Shown: positions 12,942 to 26,755, counted from the stretch's first letter. The stretch: DNA of 64,000 bases from Jacaranda mimosifolia (GCA_018894105.1 CM032118.1:34638690-34702689); one strand, 5' to 3'. Notes: a model not told the origin generated them from the letters alone. Made by a program: numbers and translations.

Positions 12942-13791
12942 CAGGGACGGCTTTACAGGGGGGCAAACAGGGGCCACTGCCCCCCCCCCCCCCCCAACCT
13001 TGTGTGTGTGAGTGTACATGTCTGTGTATATATATACATATATCTATTAAAAAGTTTTAATAATAGTTAATTTAAATTTAGATTTTAAAAGAATACACTA
13101 TTTAATATTAATTAAAATATTAATTTTTAATTAACATTCATTAATTTTAAAAGATTTAACTTTTCTTGTTGGGTTTTAATTAAAAAAAATTAATTATTTA
13201 CATTTGTTAAATTAAATCAATTAATTTTTAATTAATTATATAAAAAAGTAATTTTATGAACTCAAAATAAATTTTTAAATCTATATTCACAATCAAGTAA
13301 TCAAATGAAGAGTATAATTAGGTTAGACCCATTAGAATATTTTCATTTTATTCATGTGAGAAAAAAAGGTATACGAGTTTAGTTAAAAAGAACCTTAAGA
13401 ACTTGCAAAACAACTAAAAAATTCATCTTTTTGACTTTAACAAGATTGAGGTAAAGAGACAAAAGTAAGTGAATATTTTAAAAAGACTTTTTTGAATTTT
13501 CTTTGTCTTTTAGCAATTACAAGTAAAAAAAATTTTCAAACTATAAATATTAATGAAAAAGGCTCAAAAATAAAATAAAAATAATTTTTTAACCAGTTGC
13601 TTAGTTAATTATATTGAGAATGATATTACAAATTTTTCTGATAATGATTCAATTAATAATGAAATTTATGGTATAAAAAATCGTTGTGCTCAACTTCGAT
13701 GTAGATCATATAATATAAGTTCGTAAAATGTAAAATTTATATTTTTATAGCTTTTGGCCCCTCCATACTTTCATTTCTGGATTTGTCACTG
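12942..13791. mobile_element. Non-autonomous hAT element, 850 bp
   Basis: A perfect 8-bp duplication CTATAAAA lies at 12934-12941 and 13792-13799. The ends are imperfect inverted repeats, CAGGGACGGCTTTA on the left and CAGTGACAAATCCA when the right end is read inward. A C-run (about 12978-12996) and GGGGGGCAAACAGGGGCC lie near the left end, with GGCCCCTCC near the right. The interior is AT-rich with no transposase. Confidence 0.75.
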
Positions 13792-14639
13792 CTATAAAAT
13801 ATACATCATTAGTCACACACGTAAAATATCAACTCGAATTGTTGGTATTAGATTATCATTATATTAATTTTGATTATTAAATGGTTGATATACATAAACT
13901 TTTTTACTGCTAACTCCAGTCTCTAATATAAAATTTTGCAAAATAAGATAATGTAAGGAGAGGAGAGACACTGAATTTCCCAAATGCGACCCATCGTAGC
14001 TTAAGTTCGGAATTCATCTCATAAAAAGTATCAAAACATCAAAAATAATATCAATTAATTCGGTACGTGACATGCATGAAATATAGAGTATCTTGTTCAT
14101 AAAGGAGAAACTTATTTGTGTACACACACACACACACACACAACACACACACACACGGAGGGAATTAATCACATGTGTAACATCTCATTTCCTTATTAGG
14201 TTTTTTTTTTTTTTTCAAATATTGTTTTTCTTAAGAGTTGCTATTTAAAAAACTACTCCAATTAATATTGTTCTTATAAAACAGACCATATTCATATTTA
14301 GGCCAACATATAAAGATTTGATCCAATATTCCTAACTTGATTTAATTTATATGTGTGTATGATTTCAATCCAGCATCATTTATGTCCAAATATCACTTAA
14401 AACAAAATATGGTAATATTCCAGGAAATGACAGTGCACACTTGGTTTCGAAATCAACACCATATATTAAAATGTGAAAACTAGGAAAAATTGTTACAAGA
14501 CAAGTATATACATTCTCTAACTTATAATGTGCAATATATACTAATTGACATAAAAGTAAAGATAGTAGAGTTTAATTTCTCTCCAACACTAATGTCATAG
14601 TATACATTTAAAAAATAAAAAAACATACCATAAGAAAAA
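13792..14639. other. AT-rich spacer
   Basis: It holds an (AC)n microsatellite (about 14122-14155) and no supported gene. Confidence 0.5.
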
Positions 14640-15175
14640 AAAATTAGTGATAAAATATATAACAAGTGAAAATACAAAAATTGTCACTAGTCATATATAT
14701 TAAGTGACAAAAAAATTTATTTTATTGTCCGAATACTTTTATAAATTTAATAGTGATAAGAACAATATTAACTTATTACCATAATAATTAGTGGCATACC
14801 TATACAATGAGTCAATGACAATCTAATGGTAGTAAAAACAATATCACAAATTATACGTACCATTTTTATTGTTATTAAGTGTCGTTGGATGTGTGCCACT
14901 AATTGCTAATCGCAGCAAGTTATAATATTAGTTCTTGTCACCAATATTAAGTCTTGTGACAAAATAAAAATTATTATCACTTTAAAATACATTAAATGAC
15001 AAAATAAATTTATTACTACTTAATATATATCTTGATGATAATTTTTATATTATTACTTTTTTTTTTATCATTAATATGACATTATTTTTTTAAAATATAT
15101 ACATATGTATATATACATATATATGCTAATTTGTATATATGCACATCTATTATAATAATGAAATTTATCACTAGA
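14640..15175. repeat. Second block of GTGACA/TCACTA-type repeats
   Basis: AGTGATAAAATAT, TTGTCACTAGT, AAGTGACAAAA and similar words recur in both orientations, in the same style as 1611-2035. The ends are not defined. Confidence 0.4.
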
Positions 15176-18100
15176 CATGGAGGTGGCTTCGTGATGTTGG
15201 TGATGTTAGTATGCAAGAAATAAAAGAAGCATGACAACTTTTAAGTACATTATACATTTACATTAGGGATATATAAATTTTCTCACACACACACACAGTT
15301 TGTGTGTGTGTGTGTGTATTTTCCTCTCAAATTGCAATGTTGGGACTTGGGAGGATGTTGAGGAATAGAGGCATGACTTGTTGGCGGCCTAAGCCTGCTC
15401 CATTAATCGATCCAACGTCTCTGACGCACCCCATGAAGTGATGTGCTGTCTCACACTTTGGTTTTTATCATCATAGCCCCAACACCGCAAACTTCAATTT
15501 CTCACTAAAGGCTAAAGCTACAACGACAAAGGCAAACAGCCAATTTTTTTTCATATGTCAGTGGTAACATTTTTACACATAGCTAGCTAGATTGCAGTAA
15601 CTCGTGCTTTCAAGCTAACACTTCCTTCCAACTGCTGCAGCCTTCATGCACGATCTACGTGTTCCTCATCTTGTCAATTATTCAATGTCAGTCGCATTCT
15701 TTTATGCTGCTTTTCAGACAGATTAGCTGCAATTAAGGAGACAAATACAGCATTAATTATTTCTCATCAAAAACAAATCTTATATATACGTACCGATGGT
15801 TAATTAAGTTGAGTCGATCAGTTGAGTCATTTTTAATTACTTTGCAATTATTTATTAACCTCTTCGATCCTAAAGTATTAATACATGATTCAATTATTTA
15901 TTATTTATCCTCAAAATCATAAACCCACATGGGCACGCTATTAAGTGTTTTAGGACAATAATGGGATCATAGGATTACTGTGGCTTATGAGTCAGGCCGT
16001 ACGCATATTGAGGTAATTAAAATTGTGGAGATCAGTGGACCCTGCATTTTCCCAGGCCCTCAGTCTTCACCATTGGCATCCAAAGAAGCAGAAACATATA
16101 AATATAAATATATATAAACATTCCGATTTCTGGGCAAGCATCTTTATAATCTTGTTATTTGTTGAAGTTGTGCGATAGCAATCAAATAGTATGGAGTATT
16201 AATTGGTTATTTATTTATTTATTTTTATTTTTAGCACAAATGATGAATGCATTGTTGTGTGTGTGTGTGTGTGTGTGTGTGTAAGCTTATTAGACATTAT
16301 TATTTTTAATAAAAAGTAAGGGGGATAAACGAAATCATACATGACCAATGTATTTTAGAGCATGGAAGCATTTGTAGTTACATTTTTTAATTTTTACGTA
16401 AGTTGTTCACAAGCATGAAAAAATTCATTTTTTTGAGATACTTTTTTTTATCATCAGATTTAATAAAGAATTTTATCTTTATAAAAACACGTATCTCAAT
16501 AAATATAACAAATAAATTTATAACCATTACAAATATAAGTTAAATTTGATATCATCGATGGACATATATATATATATATATCCTCTTAAGAAATAATTTC
16601 TGTTTTTTTTTTTTTTTTTAAGAAAATAACAAAGGACTCGCAACTACGATTCCATATTAGATTTAACAAATAGTCCCAAATATACTCGAGAGTTCAAGAC
16701 AGATCATCATGTTCCACTTAACCATTTTTTAGGGGAAAAAAAGGGAAAAAATGAAAAAAAGAAAAATGAAAAAGAAGAGGCTGATGATGAGATATATAAT
16801 GAAATTGCAATCCAATTCCAATGAGGGATACATAGATTAAGATTCCTGAGGCAGAAGAAAGAGCGGGCCGAAAGTAGATGGATTGGTGGATTCCCCAATG
16901 ACAATTCATTTCATCCCTTTCCCAAATAATCTTTCTCTCCACTCTATTATTGCTTCCATCAACCCAACCACATCATTCAACTACTTACTTTCCTTTAACC
17001 ACCACCCAAATCTAAACACCAGTACCAAAAGTAAAGTTCAAAAAAATAAAAAAAGATAAAAATAAAAGTTGGTGGTGGGTCACAAAATATACAGTAATAG
17101 ATTACTACAACACATAAAAGAGATACAAGATTTGTCACTTGTCAATATCAAATTTGGAAAAAAAAAAAAAAAAAAAGAAATTTGCTTAAGTGGAGAGATG
17201 GATACATACATACATATATATATACACACACACACACACTACCTACATAGCATGTGTGTTTGTGCTTCCCCTCTTTTAAGGGCAAATGAAGCCACCTTGA
17301 CTTGTTGGATTTTTCCTTTTTCCATCTTTTTCCCCCCCTCTTTACATTATATTCAACTTAAAGTTATATTATAACATTATAGTATGAAATTATTCTACAT
17401 GTGACTGGCAAGCTTTAGAGAGAGACTCTCTCTCTCTCTCTCTCTCTCTAATGAGGTTACCACTAAAGGATTTGTTCTGACAGATTCAAAGGTTGGGTTT
17501 TAATATATTGTATAGATTTTGGATGAATGAGATTCCCGAAAAGAAAAGAAAGGGAAAAAAATGAGGAGAAGGTATCCCAAAATTAAATTGATTGACAATG
17601 AATGAGGAAGGCCACCAACTTGCGGGCCAGATTATCTGAACAAAGTTTTCGGACTATTAATTAAATTCTTGACTCTATGGATGTGCTTGGAAAGTTAATT
17701 ATTCGGTCAAATTTCACCCACATTTATGTCGATTTATTTAAGGAACTCTGGAATAGTCGTAAATTTGAAGTTTCAAGATTTTGTGAATTTAAGGGTTTTT
17801 TTTTTTTTAATGATAATGCTATATTTATTTAAATTCTATATATAGTACTATAATTATTTGTTGATAGTTGACTATTGTAAATTTGTTTAAAAGTTGTAGT
17901 GACTTATCAGATCGCTATGTTTTAAGATAGAAATTCAAGGAAGCTCCTATTATTCTATTATATTGTCCTTTTTATCTTTACTGAAAAAATAAAATTAATT
18001 TCTTGAATATTATGTTTTAACATAACTAGATTGAGAAAATATTTAAAATGCTCCCCATCCAAACCTTCAACCCTTCTGTGTACACACACAGACACACAAA

Positions 18101-20570
18101 TTTATCACATCATTTATTTATTTATTAATAAATTTAGATAGGTTGAATAAGAATAATTTTTTCAAGAAAATCAAATAGTGGTACTTGAACATATTTCTTT
18201 TTTATATATAAGTTAGTTTTTATTTTGTACATTACATTTCAAATAATTTAACAGTGTTTCTTATTTTCAATTTTTATTTGAATTGATTTCTATTGCTCAG
18301 TAGGTTTTGATATGCTCAAAATTGTTCATGATTCTTTTATCTTTTTAGATATTATAATTTTTATTTTTTGTTTAAGTTCCTTTAAATTCCTTGAGTTGTC
18401 TTTTTGTTAATTATGAAAAAGTATGAATGTGTATCTTTTATATTATGCTTTTGTAGATTTTTGATGTTGTGAGACACCTGAATTTATATTGTCTTTATTG
18501 GCATTCATACATTTTCAATTTTATACTATTTATCTAATTAAACCATATATCATGAATTAAATTCTTTTACATGATATAATAATAATATATATGAATTATA
18601 TTCTTAATTATAGTCAATTTAATTCGTGCATAATATGAAGTACATTCCAGTATGGTATAAAGGGAGTGATGTGTGTGTGTATGGCATGGGATTTCTTTTT
18701 AAAAAATAAAGAAATATGAATTGTTGAATGATAATGAAAATTAGATTATGACATTTTTTTTGGGGTCTGTGTTTGTAAAAGAAAGAAGGAGAAGGGAAAC
18801 ATAATTCATTTATCCTTTTTACTATTCAATTATCTTTTTACCAATTTAACAGCAGTGGCAAACTATATATTTGCCAACTCCCTCTAGATTTTTTTTGATA
18901 TTCATTGGTTGTGGGGGATCATACTTGGATTCAAAATTTATCTTTATCAAAAAGTTAATAATTTTTCTTTCTTTTCCAGTTTATTATTGAAATCAACAAC
19001 AGAAGTATTTCAAAGCTTTTATCACAATTTTATTATTGTGTCATCTTAATAGAACCAAACTTATCCCATTTTACCAAGTTTTTTTTTTTTTTTAAAAAAG
19101 AAGATATATATATATATATCCTTATTTTATTTTTATTTTTTTTTATCAAAGCGAATTGATCATATTTCCGCAATTTCCAACCAAACTCCAAGACTGTCTG
19201 TTGTTCGCTTATACCTACAGAGACCCTTTCATTTTCAAACTTTAACTTAACAAAAAAAAAAGAAAGAGAAATGACACAAGAGTAGTAGAGTACTTGACTC
19301 AACATCTTTTTGCCTTTGATGCTCAAATAAGTTGTTAGTGTGATGTTTCCTTGGGGGATCAGATATATATATATATATATATATAGATTAATTAATTATA
19401 TCGCGTATTGGAAACATACCTTACTTTGTGCTCTGGAAAACTTTAAAACAACTTCACGTACATATATGATATACCCATAATAGCTTTTACGTTTTCTGCC
19501 AACAAATTTGACCGTTAGGTTTCTAGAGATATAGTATAGTGGTGTATTCACGGGCCATTGTGTGGGCCAACTGCCATCTCAAGTTGCTTTGTACTACTGT
19601 ACTCCTCCTCTATCTCTAGGTTTTGATACTCTACACATGCATGCACCAAGTTTCATGTGAGTCTCTTGACTAGTCAAAGTATTTTTGGCTCATGTTTCAA
19701 TTTCTTAATTTGACAAATTTGTTAGTCTTATTGTGAGTATATGTTGATATTCACTTCTTTCGTTATTATTATTGGCATTTTGTAACCATTATAATCAATT
19801 TATAACCCATTAACAAAAGATCAATTGAGAATTTTGACATACATTTTGAATCATTATAAGTAGGGGGAGATACAAATCTTAAGAATAAGGGCATATATAT
19901 ATATATATATCCCATGTCATTCCTTGTTCTTTTCTCCATTTTCATCTGATTATTTTTAACACTTCTCCATTTGCATTTTGTGAATATCATCATAGAGAGA
20001 AAGAGAGAGAGAGATTCAATAAAGAGAGACGATCTACCATAAGAAAATAAACCTTCCCAACAAATTCATATGACTAGTCACTCCCAAAAAATATTACTAT
20101 TTAATTGGTGATTGATTTTTACCTCGTTCTAAATTCTAATTCGCTTATGAGGTAGGATTCCAGAGTTTGCATCAATCACAATCAGCTAAGGAATTAGTAT
20201 TCCTCAGTTTTGAGATTTGAGGTAGGCAATTATTAATTTTGTTTTCAAACTAGAACAATCAGAGTTTATTATTTGATGGAATATGTGTTTGGTTGTGCTA
20301 GTGAGTAGTGACCAGTGTGTTGGATCAACTTTCACGCCCATAATTAAAAAAATATTTATTGGGCGGGCAATCACAATCGAGTGTCGTCGGTGAAGGCCTT
20401 CCAGTTCCAGACAAGGCTCAATTAATAATGGGTTATGGGCCTAACGAAGCTGAGAGAATGTCTAGGCCCATTATTGGATATGGGCTTGATGCCCTTTAAC
20501 GATATAACTGAAGGCTTATGTAGTTCCGTTACCAATCGGCCGATTATGTCTATGTGGCTTAATTTCTGTT
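15176..20570. other. AT-rich intergenic region with many simple repeats
   Basis: No gene is supported. Visible tracts include a (CA)n-(TG)n inverted pair at 15284-15318, (TG)n near 16254-16282, a GA/CT inverted pair near 17419-17450, and several (AT)n runs. A slightly richer stretch at 15340-16080 shows no frame or RNA gene that I recognise. Confidence 0.5.
15284..15318. repeat. (CA)n-(TG)n hairpin-forming microsatellite
   Basis: A (CA)7 tract is followed within four bases by (TG)9, so the two arms are self-complementary. Confidence 0.85.
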
Positions 20571-20575
20571 ATTTC

Positions 20576-20944
20576 TGTTGGATTTCAGAGCCTCGCAGAA
20601 AAATGGTGAACTCATGGTTGTGGGGAAATTCTTTTCTTGAGAGAATTCAGAATTTTTTGTATTAATCTGTGAAAAAATGAATTACACTATTCTTTATTTA
20701 TAGCTGAACACTACTCTACCTCAACTGACTTACTAGCAATCATAACTACCTAACAACTAGCTGTTAACAGAGGAAAAATATTAATTAGCTGGCACAATGG
20801 ACACGCGGCAACTAACGATCCTTTCTACAGCCATGCAACGTTTTCTATAGTTTCTCCACAGCCATGCATCAACATTCTCTATAGTGCTATGCATTCTCTA
20901 CAGTTTCTTCATAGCCATGCAGCATCCATGCAGCATTCTCTACA
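20576..20944 (-). repeat. 3' LTR of the copia element (369 bp)
   Basis: It matches the right LTR along its length but lacks a 19-bp internal duplication and carries an extra 11 bp (CATCCATGCAG) near its end. Confidence 0.95.
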
Positions 20945-20953
20945 GCCCCCCCC
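20945..20953 (-). promoter_or_regulatory. Polypurine tract of the copia element
   Basis: On the minus strand this is eight G followed by C, directly abutting the 3' LTR and directly after the polyprotein stop codon. It would prime plus-strand DNA synthesis. Confidence 0.85.
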
Positions 20954-23900
20954 TCAAGTTGGAGATTGGTGAGGATCTACCAAGCCCAACTTGGATGCTA
21001 GAAGTTCAAATTGGGGAAATGCTAAGGGCTTGGTGAGGATGTCCGCCACTTGATTCTTGCTGGAAACATGCTGAGTAGCAATAAACCCGAGTTTCAATTG
21101 ATTATGCACAATATGACAATCAATCTTAAGGTGCTTTGTACGTTCATGGAAAATTGGATTCGCAGCGATGTGAAGGGCCGCTTTGTTGTCGCAACTTAGA
21201 GAAATTGGTGTGTGAATTGAGACCCCAAAATCAGTAAGGATATATGATAGCCACTGCAACTCACATACGGTCGAAGCCATACTTCGATATTCTACTTCAG
21301 CCGAAGACTTCGAAACGGTTGGCTGTTTTTTTGTTTTCCACGATATGAGTAAGGAACCCAGAAAAATACAGAACCCAGTTAACGATCTCCTAGTGTCGCG
21401 GCATGCCGCCCAATCAGCATCACAGTGAGCTCGTAACCTCAAATCATTGTGAGCGGCAAGAAATAAACCTCTAGAGGGGCACCGTTTTAAGTACCGCAGA
21501 ACATGCAGTGCGGCATCCCAGTGTGATTGACCAGGCGCTCCAACATACTGGCTGAGCTGCTGCACCGCGTATGTTATGTCTGGATGTGTCATATTCAGAT
21601 ATAAGAGTCGCCCAACAACTCTGCGATATTGATCTGGTTCAGGAAATAGATCGTTGTCCCCCGACTGAAGAACGTGTCCCTTCGGCAAAGGTGTTCTAGC
21701 CGGCTTGTTTCCAAGAAGTCCAACATCCTTTAGGATGTCCAGTATGTATTTTCTCTGATTCAAGTAGATGCCTTCAGTAGACCGTGCAATTTCTATCCCC
21801 AAGAAATATTTTGCGTGTCCGAAGTCTTTGATTGTAAACTCATTGTCTAGAAACCTCTTTACCACCTTGATTTTATCCTCATTATCCCCTGTGATTAGAA
21901 CATCGTCAACATAAACGATTAAGGCCAAAAAGCTATCCTTCGAACCTTTGACAAACAAGCAATGATCATGTTCGGATTGTTTAAAGCCATATCGTTTCAG
22001 CTGCAAGCATAGTTCATTGTTCCATTCCTTGGATGCTTGTTTTAGCCCGTATAACGATTTAACCAACCGGCATACTTGACCTTGCTTACCTTTGTTATAT
22101 CTCTCTAGTGCCAACATATACACCTTCTCATGAAGATGACCATGCAAGTAAGCATTGTTGATGTCAAACTGGTGGATAGCCCAAGCCTTTGCACTGGCCA
22201 ATGCCATGAAGACCCTTACAGTAACTAACTTCGCCACTGGAGAGAACGAATCAAAGTAATCCACTCCAACAGTTTGATTATACCCCTTCGCCACTAGCCG
22301 TGCCTTGAATCTATCCACCGATCTATCTGGTCCATACTTTATCTTGTAAACCCACTTGGAGCCTATGGCTTTCTTCCTTGTGGGTAGGTCAGTCATCACC
22401 CAAGTCTGGTTTCTTTCAAGAGCTTCTAATTCATCTTTCATCGCCTTTATCCATCTGGAGTCGGTACACGCTTGTCTATAGGAGCTAGGTTCCGAGTCAA
22501 CAGATACATTAGCTAGAAAATCAATGTATTGCTTATGAAAATTAGGTGATACATGATAGGGATAGGTTTGAATGGGATATGGTCTTTATGCGGAAGCTGC
22601 AATGCTTGAGTTAGTTCCTGCAGGGGTGAGAGTGCTTTGAGAGGCATTATGAACAAAATCACCTAGCCAAGATGGTTTATGTCTGATTCTAGTACCACGT
22701 CTGGTAGGTTGGATTTGATTTTCCAGTAATGTAGGAATGGATAGGGCAAAAGGGTTTTGATCAGAATCAAGAGGGGAGCTGTTTTCGTAAATGGGAGTCG
22801 CAGTTTCATTCTCAATGAACGGGTCATGATCATGGACAGGAAAGGGCAATGGCGTGGGTTCAATCTCTGAATTGAGTTTGTAAGGAAACACCTCCTCATG
22901 AAATATAATATCTCGTGAAACCAATAGTTTGTGCGAGTTAAGGTCATAGACTTTATATGCCTTTTGGCCGGAATTGTACCCAAGAAACATGCATTTGGAG
23001 GCTCTAGGCTCAAGTTTGTCCTTGTGTGGGAGATTATTGGCTGCATAACAAAGGCAGCCAAAGCATTTTAAGCTGTCATATGATGGTGGCTTGTTGTGGA
23101 GAATCTCATAGGGTGTTTTCTAATTTAGAAGAGGTGTAGGTAATTTGTTTATGATATGGGTAGCCATCAAGACTGACTCACCCCAAAATTTCTTTGGTAA
23201 ATTGGCTTGGAAGAGTAGTGCTCTGGCTATTTGTAAGATGTGTTTGTGTTTCCTTTCAATGGTACCATTTTGTTGGGGGGTGTAAGGGCAAGTTTTCTGG
23301 TGAATAATTCCCTTTTCAGTCAACAGGAGTTGGCAAGTTTGGTTGGTGAACTCAGTGCCATTGTCAGTTCTAACAATCTTCACTTTTGTGTCAAATTGGT
23401 TTTCCACAAAGATGAGAAACTGTTTCAAGGTTTGAGTAGTCTGAAACTTATGAGAAAGAAGATAAGTCCAGGTAGCTTTGCTATAATCATCTACTATAGT
23501 AAGAAAGTAGTGTGCTCCGGTCAATGATTTATGGTGGTAAGCTCCCCAGATGTCAACATGTATGAGATGAAAGGGCTCGGTTGTTTTACTACCACTAGAT
23601 GGAAAGCTTAATCTCGGTTGTTTGGCAATTTGACAAATATCACAAGGTAGGGATGAGTTGCTAGATTTATTATGGATAAAATTCAAATGAGATATGACTT
23701 TATAGGAAGCATGGCCCAATCTTTTATGCCATAGAGATACAAACTGGTCTGAATCTTTATTACCATGACTTGAATCTATACAGTTATTACAACTGGAATG
23801 AGAATGGAAATGAAGATAATCTGGCCGAATTTTTTGAGCAAGCATTCTAGTATATTTAGACAAGGTTATAGGATTGAAATAGGTGGAATCAAGAATGTAA

Positions 23901-25365
23901 AGCCTCCCAGTCACTTTTCCCACTGCAAGCACTTCCTCAGTCAGCAGGTCCTACAACAAGCAATGGTTGGGGAAGAAAAGGAACTTGATCAGCGCTTTTT
24001 CAGAAAGTTTATTGACTGAAAGGAGGTTATAATGAAACTTAGGTATATGTAGTGTTTCAGTGAGGGTTAGTTTGCTAGTGAGCTGAATGTTTCCTGTGTG
24101 TTTCACCATTGCCATAGAACCATCGGGCAAGAAGACGGGAGTTGTAGTTTTCACTGCTCTAGGGTTTTCTAGGAGGTTCAGATTACAACACATGTGATTA
24201 GAAGCTCCTGTATCTATCACCCAGGCTCCGGGCTCCAATAGACTAAGAGTACCAAATGCAAACTGAGGAAAAGAAGTACCTGCAAAGTCATGGATATAAG
24301 CAAAATTCACCACAGCCTCTTCATCAGATACTTTCCCTTTTATGAGTCTACTAACTTCCTGTTGAATCATTTCCTGAATTCTCACATTCAAATCTCCCAT
24401 CAGATGGCTTTCTGACTCAACCTTATTCATCATGTCAACCACGTTAGCCACTGGTCTAGAGCTAGATTTTCCTTTGGTTTCCACTAACTCCTTGTACTAG
24501 TCAGGAGTGCCATGAATCTTGAAACATGTTTCTTTTGCGTGTCCCGTGCGGTTGCAGTGAACACAGTATAAACCAGATTTATCAACTCTTCTCTGACCTT
24601 GTTTCCCTTTTCTAAACCCCTGCACTTCATTGTTGGGTTTATTGAACCGCTGTCCGTTTACTTGCATCGCTATATTCTCCACGTAATCTGTGTAATTAGT
24701 GTGTACCTCTTTCTGCTTTTCGACTCGGAGAATCATAGAGTAGGCTTTGTTTACGGTCGGCAAAGGCTCTATGACAAGGATTTGATTCCTAATATTATCA
24801 TATGCATCGTTTAGCCCCATCAAAAATTGAACCAGTCTGCTCGATGAGTTGTAGTCCGCAACTTGCTTCGCTGCTCCACATGAGCATTGTGGTATAGGTA
24901 GCAAGCATTGCAATTCGTCCTAAAGTTTCTTCAACCTTGTATAGTACTGCATCACAGTCTGATTACCTTGTGAGATTGAATTTATCTCCCTTTGTAATTG
25001 ATACAGAAGCGGACCATTACACTCACCGAACCTCTCATCCAGTTCATCCCATAGCTCCTCGCTGTGGTAGTGTAGAGGAAGGCATCCACTATCTCTTTTG
25101 ACATGGAATTCAGAATCCACGATCTCACCATACAGTCCACTCTAATCCATTGTTCGAAGTCATCGGAATCCTCTTCTGGCATGGTGCACTTTCCATTTAT
25201 GAAACATAATTTCAGCTTCGCCCCCAAGGTTATCTTAATCAATCGGCTCCAAGCCAAAAAGTTGCTTCTAGTCAACGGATTAGAGACAAGAATCATACCA
25301 GGATGATCTGCTGGTTGAAGATGTATCGGATTGCCGTCTCCGATGCTAGATCTTCTTTCATTCAA
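20954..25365 (-). pseudogene. Copia gag-pol polyprotein, broken by five stops and one frameshift
   Basis: The polyprotein reads from 25365 (MNERRSSIGDGNP) to a stop at 20954. Domains in order: gag with a CCHC knuckle (CVHCNRTGHAKETC), protease (WVIDTGASNHM, about 24220-24190), GAG-pre-integrase (LWHKRLGHA), integrase with HVDIWG, RTDNGTEF and QQNGTIERKHKH, reverse transcriptase with YVDDVLIT (about 21915), and RNase H. One frameshift lies in gag between about 25120 and 24990. In-frame stops are TAG at 24922, 24499, 23953 and 23122, and TAA at 22588; everything after the frameshift is otherwise one frame. The catalytic residues of protease, integrase and RT are all present in the pieces. Confidence 0.93.
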
Positions 25366-25459
25366 GTTCCAAGCGCAGCCTCTGCCGACGTCTCTCGCTC
25401 ATTCTATTTCTTCTCACGCCTTTTATTCAGCAAAGTGGATTCGGATCAGTTTCTGCAAT

Positions 25460-25477
25460 CAACCTGCTCTGATACCA
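25460..25477 (-). promoter_or_regulatory. Primer-binding site of the copia element
   Basis: The plus strand reads CAACCTGCTCTGATACCA, the 3' end of plant initiator tRNA-Met, so the minus strand is its perfect complement. It abuts the 5' LTR. Confidence 0.92.
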
Positions 25478-25854
25478 TGTTGGATTTCAGAGCTTCGTAG
25501 AAAAATGGTGAACTCATGGTTGTGGGGAAATTCTTTTCTTGAGAGAATTCAGAATTTTTTGTATTAATTTGTGAAAAAATGAATTACACTATTCTTTATT
25601 TATAGCTGAACACTACTCTACCTCAACTGACTTACTAGCAATCATAACTACCTAACAACTAGCTAACTGCCTAACAACTAGCTGTTAACAGAGGAAAAAT
25701 ATTAATTAGCTGGCACAATGGACACGCGGCAACTAACGATTCTTTCTACAGCCATGCAACGTTTTCTATAGTTTCTCCATAGCCATGTAGCAGCATTCTC
25801 TATAGTGCCATGCATTCTCTACAGTTTCTTCATAGCCATGCAGCATTCTCTACA
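25478..25854 (-). repeat. 5' LTR of the copia element (377 bp)
   Basis: Begins TGTTGGATTTCAGAG and ends CATTCTCTACA, followed by the ATTTC duplication. It contains a direct 19-bp duplication around CCTAACAACTAGCTAACTG. Confidence 0.95.
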
Positions 25855-25918
25855 ATTTCTTTGTATATTTAACTTCGATCATGGCGTGTAATAATACAGA
25901 AAAGTAATTGTTAGTAAT

Positions 25919-26659
25919 GTTTTCAAAATTGGACCGGATGAAGAATTGGTGACATTCCCAATTATTGGTTCAACCTTTTGGATCATTGGTTGGACTGATA
26001 TGACGTCATAATAATGTAACAATTATATTTAATTTTATAAATATATATAATATTTTAATATTAACAAAAAATAAAACTTCCAATTGATATAGAAACAACA
26101 ATGTTTGAAAAAATTTCAACTTACTTGTTTTTAAGTATGTTTTTTAGAAAATAATGCTATTTCACAATTAGTCAATTATAAATAAATAAAAAATAACATT
26201 TCACATTAATTTAAGTAATAATTCTTTTCATACTTCAATTCTAAGTAAAAATAAATTCTTCTATGCTAAATATTTAACATAATTTAAGAGAGATTAAACA
26301 AAATAAAATTACAAATTAAACATAAGCATTCACCTATAATTATCACTTCATTAAATTTCAATAAAATAAATTCATGTTTCAAAAAATCACATGTCTAAAA
26401 TCTTTAATCATCACCTTCAACTCATAATTTCTCTTTTCTTTTTTACCTTTTTTTATTTTTTCAAAAAATAATTTTTAAATTTCCAAAAAAAAGAAAAAAG
26501 TGAACCGCTATCGATTTTGACTAGTTCAGCCAATTTCTGACAAGTTTTGACTGATTTTGACCATTACCGATTTTTATGCTTCAATCGGACTGGATTGGCC
26601 TCTGGTCACCGGTCCGACCAATCCGACCGGCCGGTCCGATCCGATCTGATTTTCAAAAC
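25919..26659. mobile_element. Possible TIR element with GTTTTGAAAA ends and CCGGTCCG words
   Basis: The left end GTTTTCAAAATTGGACCGGA is roughly mirrored by the right end, which read inward gives GTTTTGAAAATCAGATCGGA then GGACCGGCCGGTCGG. The 740-bp interior is AT-rich and non-coding. No target duplication was found, so the call rests on the ends alone. Confidence 0.4.
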
Positions 26660-26755
26660 CTTGTTCACCCCAAAAGCAAGGTGATACAATGATAGTAGTC
26701 AAAGGAAAGTAAATATTGCAAATTGGTTATGATCAAAATAAATGAAGAGGAGATC

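Larger units (their letters stand above)
20576..25854 (-). mobile_element. Complete Ty1-copia LTR retrotransposon (decayed coding region)
   Basis: The 5.28-kb element is bounded by LTRs that begin TGTTGG and end CTACA. It is flanked by the 5-bp duplication ATTTC (20571-20575 and 25855-25859). The primer site and purine tract sit exactly inside the LTRs, and the order gag-PR-INT-RT-RH is that of Ty1-copia. By hand alignment the LTRs differ by about 9 substitutions in roughly 358 aligned bases, 8 of them transitions, plus two indels, so the insertion is fairly recent. Confidence 0.96.

Noticed and set aside
14122..14155. Regular spaced repeats considered as CRISPR-like
   Set aside because: This and the other tandem tracts are plain plant microsatellites without spacers.
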